Assembly (NCBI GenBank): GCA_025765615.1 | Contig: JAIVFJ010000054.1 | Location: 275,777 to 339,776, forward strand | Length of the DNA stretch: 64,000 nt | Reading direction: 5' to 3' | Source of the DNA: Zopfochytrium polystomum | Lineage: Eukaryota; Chytridiomycota; Chytridiomycetes; Chytridiales; Chytridiaceae | Part shown: positions 20,275 to 28,281 of the stretch, in pieces | Layout of the letters: every line of letters begins with the position of its first letter | Numbering within the stretch: position 1 is the stretch's first letter | The notes under the pieces: model-generated | What the model was told of the DNA's origin: nothing | The model's database searches: none | What the model saw: the letters and a program-made list of their open reading frames with translations, nothing else | Made by a program: the position numbers and the translations under genes

Positions 20275-23200
20275 TCATCTCCCCCTTTTAGGCCTCTTCT
20301 GCAACTTGGTGGGGTACCTGGTCTTGAACTCGAGCAGAAGGTCTTGGCAGTGAGTGAGGTTTGACTCAGGCTCCCAGGTGTTGTCAGCATCTGAGTAACC
20401 TTTCCACTTAACAAGGAACTTGAGTGTTCTTCCAAACCACTTGGCATCCAAGATTTGTTCAACCTCAAATTCCTCTTCACCTTCTACCTCAACTGGAGGA
20501 GGAGGAGGAACAACTCTGCCTGGAATGGAATTGGCCACAAACTTCTCTAAAAGGCTGACATGGAAAACTGGGTGGATCTTCATGGATGCAGGGAGATCCA
20601 GCTTGAAGGTGACTGGATTGATTTGCTCCAAGATCTTGAAAGGACCCAACTTGAGGTTGTCTAGCTTGGGACTTGGTCTTTTGGTCTGCAAGTTCTTCCT
20701 CAGAAGCCAAACTTGCTGACCCACAGCAAGGTCATGGTCCATTCTGTGAGTGTTGGCAAATCTTGAGGCATCTTCTTGGGCTTGCTTCAGGGTGGAGTCC
20801 AGGAAGGAGTTGATGATCTTGAGCTTATGTAAGTGTGAAGCCGCAGCAGGAGCTTGGACATTGGATAGGGTCTCTTGTCCCAGAAGATCTCCTCTTGGAT
20901 TGAAGCCATAGGTTGCAAAGAAAGGAGATAGCTGGGTGCTTGAGTGGAGAGAATTGTTGAGAGCAAATTCTGCCAGTGGAAGGAGGGTGGGCCAATCATC
21001 CTGTTGATAGCTGACATAGCACCTCAAATACTGCTCCAGAGTCTGGTTTGTTCTTTCTGTTTGTCCATCAGTCTGAGGGTGATAAGCAGTTGACAGTTGA
21101 GACTTGATTCCAAGGGCTGCTGTGAGTGCTTTCCAAAATTGAGATCTGAACTGTGGTCCTCTGTCACTGACGATTGACTGAGGCAGCCCATGGAGCCTGA
21201 ATATGTGCTGCAAAAACAGGTCTGCTGTTCCTTGTGCATCTATATTCTCAGTGCAGGGGATGAAATGGGCCAACTTTGTCCTTCTGCAGATGACAACAAG
21301 GATAGAGTCAAATCCATGGGATGGGGGCAGTTTCACAATGAAGTCCATGGATATTGATGACCAAGGGCTGATGGCAATTGGGAGGGGCTCCAGAAGTCCA
21401 TAGGGCTTGTGTCTGCTGGATTTGTTTCTTTGACAGGTTTCACAGCTGCTGACATAGTTCTTGATGTACTTCCTCATGCCTGGCCAGTAGAAGTCTCTGG
21501 AAACAAGCTCATATGTCTTGTGCTCTCCTGGGTGTCCAGCTGTTGCTGCATCATGCCTTGTCTTGAGTATCTCAAGTTTTTCCTCTTCTTGGCTGATTTG
21601 AATCTTGTGAGGCTTGGGGTCCTTGGAAATAGCATGGGCCCACACACTGTCAGGAAGCAATGAAAGGTGTGTCTTGGATGGTGGGGTGAAACCATCTCCC
21701 CCTTCAGGTGCAAGGTCTGTTCTTCTTGACAGGGCATCAGCCACAGTGTTAAGGTGGCCAGGAGAATAGCACAGCTTAAAGTCATACTCAGAGAGCAGTT
21801 CAGCCCACCTGGCATGCCTCTGCTTGAGCAACCTCCTTGCCCTGAAGAAGGTGAGGTTCTTGTGATCAGAATAGACAGAGATGCCTTTAGAACCAGCCAA
21901 GTAGTGTCTCCAGAATTTGAATGCTTCCACAATTGCAAGCAACTCCTTGTCATGGACTGTGTAGTTACACTCAGCACTGTTCAGCTTCCTGGAGTAATAT
22001 GCCACTGGATGCAGAGGAGCAGAGGGGTCCTGAGAGCTTGGCTGGGACAGAACAGCGCCAAGGGCATAGTCTGAGGCATCAGTTTCCAAGGTGAAGGGAA
22101 GCAAGGGATCCACATGCTTAAGGAGTGGTGCACTTGTGGTTGCTGTCTTAAGAGCTAGCCAGGCTTGCTCTGCTGCTGGGGTCCATTCAAACTTGGTGGT
22201 CTTCTTGGTGAGATCAGTGAGAGGCTTGGCTATGGCAGAATAGTTGGCAATGAAGGTTCTGTAGAAGTTGCAAAATCCAAGGAAGCTTTGAACATCCTTG
22301 ATGGAATTTGGAGCCTTCCATTCAAGAATAGTTTGGATCTTGTCTGGTGCCATGGAGATCCCTTTGTCAGACACAATGAACCCCAAAAACTCAATGGAGG
22401 TCTTGTGGAATTCACACTTCTCCAGCTTTGCATAGAGGTGATGCTGTCTGAGTCTCTCCAAGACAGTCTTGACATGTCCCATATGGCTTGCAGTGTCAGA
22501 TGAAAATACCAGGATATCATCCAGGTAGACAATGACAAAAAGGTCCAGAATATCCCTGAAGATGTCATTCATCATGCCTTGGAAAATAGCTGGAGCATTG
22601 GTAAGTCCAAAGGGCATAACCAAGTACTCAAAGTGACCGTATTTGCATCTGAAGGCAGTCTTCCATTGATCCTGGGGCTTAATTCTGACCAAATTGTAGG
22701 CACCTCTGAGGTCAATCTTGGAAAATATCCTTGCATGGCTCAGTTTGTCCAGTAATTCAGAGATGAGAGGCAGTGGATAGCGGTTCTTGACTGTCATCTC
22801 ATTGAGATCTCTGTAGTCCACACAGGGTCTCAGTCCCCCATCCTTCTTCTTGACAAAAAAGATGGGAGCTCCAGCTGGTGACTTGGAAGGTTGGATGAAT
22901 CCCTTGTTCAGCATTTCTTCAATGTATTCTTGGAGGGCCTTGGCTTCTGGTGGAGAGAGGTGGTACAGTGGCTTGAAAGGTGGGCTGCAAGTTTCATCCT
23001 TGAGTGGAATTTCACAGTCATAAGGCCTCTGAGCTGGTAGCAGGTCTGCCTTGGTCTTGGAAAACACATCAGCATAAGGGAGATATTCTTTTGGTAGCTT
23101 GGATGCCAGCAAAAGGTCTGATGGGTCCAGGTTGTCGTGCTCTTCAGCAGTGGGGCTTGAATTCTTGACTGGGAACTGTGATTCTTGAATCTTTGACTGA

Positions 23201-23994
23201 GAGTTCTGTTCTTGGCAAAGACTGTGAGCTGTGGAACTTGAATCTTGAATGTGGACTGTGAACTGTGGTACTTGAATCTTTGACTGTGGGTTCTGTGAAC
23301 TAGAGTCATGGCCATGACTGTGAGCTCTATGAGCTCTACTTGAATCTTGACTGTGAACTGTGAACTGTGGAACTTGAGTCTTGGCTGGCTGTGAATCTTG
23401 AATCAAGGGCTTGAGAGCATGAGACTTGGGGGCTTGACTTGAGTTTTGGGTGACTGTTCCGATTGGTGGAGGTTGGACTTGACCAGTGACCCAATCAATG
23501 GCAGGGTTCTGGGCTTGCAGCCATGGTAATCCCAGGATGACAGAGAATGTGGGTGAGCCAAGATCCAATACTTCCAGATTGACCATGGATGGTGGAAAGT
23601 CTTGGATGTGGAGGTTTAGCTTGGTTTCATGGCTGATTTCCTTGAACAGAGCATGATTGGCAAAGTGGACCTTGAGGGGTGTGGATTTCTTGATGGTGGG
23701 AATGGCACAAGACTTGGCAAGGGTGGCATCAATGATGTTGCAGGATGATCCAGAGTCTATAAGGGCCTTGGTTGTGATGGTTGACTTGGGTGAGAGTTGA
23801 ATCTTGACATCCATGGTGAGTTGGTGGGGCTTGGAATCTGAGGTGTTTGTGGTGCTGGTGGTGGTGATGAAACAGGGGCAGCTTGGAGGAGGGTCCAGGG
23901 AATTGCCCCTCAGTGAGCCTGGACCTGGGAGTTTGGGTGCTTCTTCCTTGGGCAGTCCTTGACAGCATGCTCCTTGGAGCCACAGTAGAAACAC
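20275..23994 (-). CDS. pol: Gypsy copy 2 Pol
   Basis: 1239 open codons, nearly identical to copy 1. The differences seen are a few residues in the protease-RT linker (SSPTAEEHD for SCTTAEEHR; HGHD for HGQD) and MLNKG for MLSKG before the RT. Protease DSGS, RT YLDD, RNase H, HHCC and integrase core motifs and the chromodomain are all present. It is in the -1 frame relative to gag, with 85 nt overlap. Confidence 0.95.
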   Translation of the reverse strand: MFLLWLQGACCQGLPKEEAPKLPGPGSLRGNSLDPPPSCPCFITTTSTTNTSDSKPHQLTMDVKIQLSPKSTITTKALIDSGSSCNIIDATLAKSCAIPTIKKSTPLKVHFANHALFKEISHETKLNLHIQDFPPSMVNLEVLDLGSPTFSVILGLPWLQAQNPAIDWVTGQVQPPPIGTVTQNSSQAPKSHALKPLIQDSQPAKTQVPQFTVHSQDSSRAHRAHSHGHDSSSQNPQSKIQVPQFTVHIQDSSSTAHSLCQEQNSQSKIQESQFPVKNSSPTAEEHDNLDPSDLLLASKLPKEYLPYADVFSKTKADLLPAQRPYDCEIPLKDETCSPPFKPLYHLSPPEAKALQEYIEEMLNKGFIQPSKSPAGAPIFFVKKKDGGLRPCVDYRDLNEMTVKNRYPLPLISELLDKLSHARIFSKIDLRGAYNLVRIKPQDQWKTAFRCKYGHFEYLVMPFGLTNAPAIFQGMMNDIFRDILDLFVIVYLDDILVFSSDTASHMGHVKTVLERLRQHHLYAKLEKCEFHKTSIEFLGFIVSDKGISMAPDKIQTILEWKAPNSIKDVQSFLGFCNFYRTFIANYSAIAKPLTDLTKKTTKFEWTPAAEQAWLALKTATTSAPLLKHVDPLLPFTLETDASDYALGAVLSQPSSQDPSAPLHPVAYYSRKLNSAECNYTVHDKELLAIVEAFKFWRHYLAGSKGISVYSDHKNLTFFRARRLLKQRHARWAELLSEYDFKLCYSPGHLNTVADALSRRTDLAPEGGDGFTPPSKTHLSLLPDSVWAHAISKDPKPHKIQISQEEEKLEILKTRHDAATAGHPGEHKTYELVSRDFYWPGMRKYIKNYVSSCETCQRNKSSRHKPYGLLEPLPIAISPWSSISMDFIVKLPPSHGFDSILVVICRRTKLAHFIPCTENIDAQGTADLFLQHIFRLHGLPQSIVSDRGPQFRSQFWKALTAALGIKSQLSTAYHPQTDGQTERTNQTLEQYLRCYVSYQQDDWPTLLPLAEFALNNSLHSSTQLSPFFATYGFNPRGDLLGQETLSNVQAPAAASHLHKLKIINSFLDSTLKQAQEDASRFANTHRMDHDLAVGQQVWLLRKNLQTKRPSPKLDNLKLGPFKILEQINPVTFKLDLPASMKIHPVFHVSLLEKFVANSIPGRVVPPPPPVEVEGEEEFEVEQILDAKWFGRTLKFLVKWKGYSDADNTWEPESNLTHCQDLLLEFKTRYPTKLQKRPKRGR

Positions 23995-24833
23995 AGTCCC
24001 TGCTGGGCCCTCCTTGTTTTCTCCTCTTGGCTCAGAGGACCCTTAGGAAGTGTCTCAACTGCATCCACTTGCATGGGTTCAGGAACTGTAAGAGCTTGAG
24101 GGACTGGGGTAGGTCTTGATGTAGTTCCTACTTGTCTTTGCTTCAGCCTCTTGGAGTAGAGTCTGTTGTCAATCTTGATGGCAAGGAGAATGTACTCTTC
24201 CAAGGTCTCAGGGATGTGCAGAGACTGGGAGAGCATGTCTTGGATAGACTCATGGAGACCATCATGGTACAGCTCCATCAGAGCTGCATCATTGTATCCA
24301 GAGTCTCTGGCTAGTTGCTTGAATTGGTTGGTGTAGGCCACACAAGATTGCTTTCCTTGCTTGATATGCTTGAGCTTGGATCTTGCTGTCCAAGATGCGT
24401 AGGGGTCACCAAAGGTAGCTTCCAGCCCCTCCCAGAGCTCTTGCAGGGTGTTGGGTGTGCTTGGGAGAGATCTGTACCATGATTGAGCTTGACCAGACAG
24501 GAGGGTGCTTGTGAAAAGAACCTTGACTTGCTCACTGGGAAATCTTGAAGGTTGGAGAAGGATGACATTCTCCACAGTGGCCATGAAGTTCCTAAGGTCT
24601 TTGGCCAGCCCAGTGAACTTGTCAGGGCTGGGAACCTTGGGCTCTCTTGCTTGGTTGGCTTGAGGCAGGGGAAGAGCTTGATGTTCTTGTTGGTGAAGTT
24701 GTTGTTGAAGCTGGTGCTGCTGGTGAAGGACTTGTTCTTGAAGTTGGTGTGTCTGTCTTGAGAGGGCTTGTAATTGGTCCATCAAGGCTTGGAAGGCAGT
24801 TGCATCAGGGAAGGTGTTGTTTGGGTCAGACAT
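23910..24833 (-). CDS. gag: Gypsy copy 2 Gag
   Basis: 307 aa, apparently identical in sequence to copy 1 Gag, with the CX2CX4HX4C knuckle near the C-terminus. The frameshift heptamer CCCAAAC lies at 23937-23931 and the downstream stem arms at 23925-23918 and 23899-23892. Confidence 0.93.
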   Translation of the reverse strand: MSDPNNTFPDATAFQALMDQLQALSRQTHQLQEQVLHQQHQLQQQLHQQEHQALPLPQANQAREPKVPSPDKFTGLAKDLRNFMATVENVILLQPSRFPSEQVKVLFTSTLLSGQAQSWYRSLPSTPNTLQELWEGLEATFGDPYASWTARSKLKHIKQGKQSCVAYTNQFKQLARDSGYNDAALMELYHDGLHESIQDMLSQSLHIPETLEEYILLAIKIDNRLYSKRLKQRQVGTTSRPTPVPQALTVPEPMQVDAVETLPKGPLSQEEKTRRAQQGLCFYCGSKEHAVKDCPRKKHPNSQVQAH

Positions 24834-24860
24834 GATGGCAGAGAGTAGTGGGAGAGGGTG

Positions 24861-24871
24861 AAGTGAATTAT
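24861..24871 (-). promoter_or_regulatory. Primer-binding site of copy 2 (self-priming type)
   Basis: The same 11-nt ATAATTCACTT two bases inside the 5' LTR, complementary to the LTR's predicted transcript start. Confidence 0.75.
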
Positions 24872-24873
24872 GA

Positions 24874-25226
24874 TGTCAGGAACAGGGCAGGACAGGACAA
24901 GGCAGACAAGGAACTGAGAGGAGTGATGATTGTATTGGAAACAATAATTCACTTGAGGGATGGGACAGGTCCCCCTTCCCCCTTTTATACCTTTTGAGAG
25001 TGTTCCTTGTCAAGACTCCAAGAAAGTTCCAGAAAGAGCAATTAGTAATACAATGATACCAATGATACCAATGACAACAAGACAAGTCAGGAAAGCAAAG
25101 AAGGTTCCAGAAGGTTCCACAAGGTTCCATGAAGGAATGTTCTAGAAGGTTCCAGAAGGTTCCAGAAGGTTCCATGAAGGAATGTTCTAGAAGGTTCCAG
25201 AGGTTTCCAGAGGGTGATTCATAACA
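24874..25226 (-). repeat. 5' LTR of gypsy copy 2
   Basis: 353 bp, with the 20-pentamer array at 25099-25198, TATA box and predicted start site. Confidence 0.92.
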
Positions 25227-25843
25227 GTTATGATGTATATGTAGACAAAGAAATTAGATCTGTGACTGGAAATGAGCTGAGTAAATTAGAACTGGAATGG
25301 AATACAGACAAAGTAAGGATGGACTTAAAAAAAAGAATAGAAACAAACAAGGACTATGAAACTAAAGATGGTATGAAAATGAGTGTGAATTTGATAATGG
25401 TGAACTTTGCGCAGATGGACTATCTGGGGAAAGATGGAATAACAGAGATAGTTGGATTAGAATAGGATACTTTCTAACAAGATGTGCAGAAGGAGAACAC
25501 ACATTTTAGGAGGAATCAAAAAAGAGCAAAGAATATAACGAAGTTTTACATGAAAGTGACTGGTCAAGTTTGAAGAAGGCAAAACAATGGATAGTGCGAA
25601 AGTAGGAATTTTATTCATGTGGCTAAACGAAGATAACTTTGAATTATTCAATAAAGTACAAAGGAAAAACGAAAGAAATGAGAATTATTTGTTATGCATA
25701 TTTGGGTGCAATATGCAGCAGAAGGACTTACAATCTCACAACTGACTTAAGGAATCATTCTTTTTTATTTTCTTCCAATTCAACAACACTGCCTTTCAAA
25801 AGGGCAAAAAATACAGAATCAAAGAGACCGAGCCATTATCTGA
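25227..25843. other. AT-rich spacer, no recognised gene
   Basis: Base composition shifts sharply to AT-rich directly at the edge of copy 2. The short ORF at 25214-25465 starts within the LTR, is Lys/Glu/Asn-rich and has no recognisable domain. This could be a relic of another element. Confidence 0.5.
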
Positions 25844-26497
25844 TCAAAATTGTATAGCGGAAGAAAAGCCTGGTCCTAAAGTGAACATATTTTGTCTTGA
25901 GAGGAGCTGGAATCTACTGCGAAATTCAGGTGGAAGCCAGATACAGACTTTTGTGACATTGAAGTTGAACCAAACACCATCACTTATCACAGATTCAAGA
26001 ACCCCTTCCCCACTCTGCAGTTGCTGTCCTGACAAATTACGTGCACTGAAATTGTGTGCCAGTCTTGGACCTGCGAGTGTGATATTGCTTCTGTCCACCG
26101 GTAATGCTGTTCCAAGCTTGACAAATATTCTTTTGCCATTTCTGTCCTTCAAAACAACATATTCCGCATCAGCACTAAATCCAGAAGACATTGTGAATGA
26201 AAAACTCTCCAGAAACACGCACTCCCCAAAACTGGGCTTTTCAAGACGGAACGACCAGGAGGAAAGGAGAAAAAACAACAACAAGAAACAAGCAACAACA
26301 GCAACAACATTCAAAAGCAAAATACTGCGTCGAGCGGCGAGTACAACGGGTTTACAACTGGCGAAGAAGAAAAAAAATGGAAAAATAATGCAAATGTGGC
26401 CATAGAAGGGAGGACCACCAACACTAATAATTGAAGGCAGGCAAGTGAGAAAAAAATGAAAAAAATAGAATGGGAAAAGGTGGACGATGGAATTCAT
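25844..26497 (-). CDS. Putative membrane-anchored glycoprotein, unknown family
   Basis: 217 codons. A hydrophobic segment (SILLLNVVAVVACFLLLFFLL, about residues 59-79) would anchor it. The following ~120 residues hold four N-glycosylation sequons (NIT, NFS, NLS, NVT) and a polar, ordered-looking sequence (DAEYVVLKDRNGKRIFVKLG). The first ~55 residues are Phe/Ile-rich and come from T-rich DNA, so they may be leader rather than coding; the real start and any introns are uncertain. The C-terminus runs into AT-rich DNA next to gypsy copy 2, so the gene may be truncated. No family is recognised. Confidence 0.4.
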   Translation of the reverse strand: MNSIVHLFPFYFFHFFLTCLPSIISVGGPPFYGHICIIFPFFFFFASCKPVVLAARRSILLLNVVAVVACFLLLFFLLSSWSFRLEKPSFGECVFLESFSFTMSSGFSADAEYVVLKDRNGKRIFVKLGTALPVDRSNITLAGPRLAHNFSARNLSGQQLQSGEGVLESVISDGVWFNFNVTKVCIWLPPEFRSRFQLLSRQNMFTLGPGFSSAIQF

Positions 26498-26556
26498 GTT
26501 TGGGGGAATGCGGTGGTGAGAGGCGAGCGGGTTTTCAAATCAGAGGGGTGGGAGAG

Positions 26557-27909
26557 CTAACATAGTAGACTGCGAATGTCCATGCAAGACGAGGAGGACG
26601 AAGACGACGAAGAGGGAGAGTTGGTGGCGCCCGCGGGGAAGGGGGACAGAGGAGCCATCAAAGGGGAAGCCGCGGCGGACGACGGGGAGAACGAAGACAG
26701 CTGCGACGGCGCCGGGGAATGCAGCAGCGACGACGACGACGTCGGCGGCGCTGCGACCTCGCCGGCCATCGAGAGCAGTAGCAGACCGTCCACGGCGGCA
26801 GCACTCCTGCTGTGCTGCGGGTGTACGGGCTCTTCTTGCTTGGGTGCCGGCGGCAGAGCGACGGGCGCTGGCACCTTTGTTGAATGCCGCGGCCGCTTCG
26901 TTGGCGGAACGGCGGCGGCGGTGGTGGCGGTGTTTGCTGCGTCATCCTCCTCGTCGGCGTCGTCGTTGACAAAGTCGGCGTCGTCCTCGTCGTCTTCGTC
27001 ACGAGGCCGCTTGACGGCAGAAGGTGACAGTGAGGAGGGCGCGCTGGCTCCGCCGTAGTCGGGCACGGGGCAGCCCGCGGCGGCGAGGGCGGCGCGCAGC
27101 TCGTATATGTACTCGATGGTGTGCTCCAGCACCGTCAGCTTGTGCATCGGCGGCATCGCGGCGGCGGCGGCGGCGGCGGCGGCGGAGGACGAGGACGCGG
27201 CGGCCGCGGCGTTGGTCGACTCGAGCACGCACGCGGGCACGATGGACCGCAGCTGCACAATCTTGTCGTTGATGCGCTCCCGCCGTCGCCGCTCGATGGC
27301 CGAGTGGGAGATTTTGCGGGCCTGCTCGCGCTCCTCCTTTGTCCGGCGCTGCCGCGAGGTGGTGCTGTTGCCGCCGCGCAGAGTTGCGGTGGGTGACGAT
27401 GCTGTTGATGGTGGTGGGGGCGGCGTTCCCGATGGAGTCGAGCTCGGCGAGGAAGGTGGGGCGGCGAGAGCCACCGCCGAAGTCAGCAGCAGGGACTCAG
27501 CTTGGGACACGTGTCCGCGGGGATCGGCCCGGTGGTGGTGGTGGTGGCTGTGTTGGAAGTAAAAGAAGGGCGCTGGCGAGCACGCTTGGGCGAACGGCAG
27601 CTGGACCTTTGCGGGTTCGGGAGGCGACGGCATGCCGGCCTCCAGCTTGACGACGGGGACGGGGACGAGAGAGGCCATTCCTGCTTTTGGGGCAGCAGCT
27701 GCTGCAGCAGCTGCAGCGTGCAGTTGGTGTTTCCGGCTGCTTCCTTTGGTGGGTTGCGGGGCGGTCTTTGTTGCAGCGGCAGCTCGCTGTCGCCGTGGCT
27801 TCGAAACGGCCGCGGCCGAAGGAGAAGCAGTGCAGGTGACGGACGACGAAGACGACGAGTTCGGATGGGCGACTGCTATGGTGGGAAACACCGCGGCCGA
27901 GGAAAACAT
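26557..27909 (-). CDS. bHLH transcription factor (class B, E-box type)
   Basis: 450 aa, no intron. The basic region and helix 1 are RKISHSAIERRRRERINDK then IVQLRSIVPAC (about 197-225). His, Glu and Arg at the base-contacting positions (H..IE..RR) predict binding to CACGTG-type E-boxes as a dimer in the nucleus. The loop is unusually long (about 28 residues) and largely poly-Ala/Ser. Helix 2 is HKLTVLEHTIEYIYELRAAL (about 256-275). The N-terminal half is Ala/Ser/Pro-rich with a His run. C-terminal to the domain is an acidic stretch (RDEDDEDDADFVNDDADEE) beside a basic KRPR motif that could be a nuclear localisation signal. The ORF stays open upstream to 28347 only because of a (TC)n leader; the ATG at 27909 is chosen because protein-like sequence starts there. 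It resembles early-diverging fungal bHLH proteins. Confidence 0.8.
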   Translation of the reverse strand: MFSSAAVFPTIAVAHPNSSSSSSVTCTASPSAAAVSKPRRQRAAAATKTAPQPTKGSSRKHQLHAAAAAAAAAPKAGMASLVPVPVVKLEAGMPSPPEPAKVQLPFAQACSPAPFFYFQHSHHHHHRADPRGHVSQAESLLLTSAVALAAPPSSPSSTPSGTPPPPPSTASSPTATLRGGNSTTSRQRRTKEEREQARKISHSAIERRRRERINDKIVQLRSIVPACVLESTNAAAAASSSSAAAAAAAAAMPPMHKLTVLEHTIEYIYELRAALAAAGCPVPDYGGASAPSSLSPSAVKRPRDEDDEDDADFVNDDADEEDDAANTATTAAAVPPTKRPRHSTKVPAPVALPPAPKQEEPVHPQHSRSAAAVDGLLLLSMAGEVAAPPTSSSSLLHSPAPSQLSSFSPSSAAASPLMAPLSPFPAGATNSPSSSSSSSSSCMDIRSLLC

Positions 27910-27987
27910 TGGTAGGTCAGCGAAGAGGTTAGCCGGAGGACGTAATGTGGTGAAGATGGAAGTTGAGAAGCGAGGGGAAACAACACT

Positions 27988-27988
<1 letters not shown>

Positions 27989-28022
<34 letters not shown>
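27989..28022. repeat. (TG)n microsatellite
   Basis: About 34 bp of TG repeats in the 5' flank of the bHLH gene. Confidence 0.95.
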
Positions 28023-28026
<4 letters not shown>

Positions 28027-28184
28027 TTGTGTGGGTGTGTGATCGCTTGTGGAAGGATCGGGAAAAGGCGGCAGGGGTCGGTGAAGGGAAGGAGAATGCG
28101 CGCTCGCTTCGTCTTTCTGACGAAATATATATATCTTGGCTTTTTTTTTTTGTTTTTTTTTTGTTTTTGGTTTCGTATCGGCGC

Positions 28185-28185
<1 letters not shown>

Positions 28186-28279
<94 letters not shown>
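28186..28279. repeat. (GA)n microsatellite
   Basis: About 94 bp of GA repeats with one GG interruption. In the sense of the bHLH gene it is a (TC)n tract about 280 bp before the start codon. Confidence 0.95.

Positions 28280-28281
<2 letters not shown>

Larger units (their letters stand above)
19922..25226 (-). mobile_element. Intact Ty3/gypsy chromovirus, copy 2 (5305 bp)
   Basis: Same length and organisation as copy 1, with all internal features offset by 6870 bp. LTRs are 19922-20274 and 24874-25226. By eye they differ at one base (CTCAAAG against CTCCAAG) and share a CTTCC variant that sets copy 2 apart from copy 1 (CATCC). Both ORFs are intact. Flanking 5-mers are CCCGA on the left and GTTAT on the right, so no target duplication is visible. 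This may reflect recombination with another copy or a deletion at one side. Confidence 0.95.
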
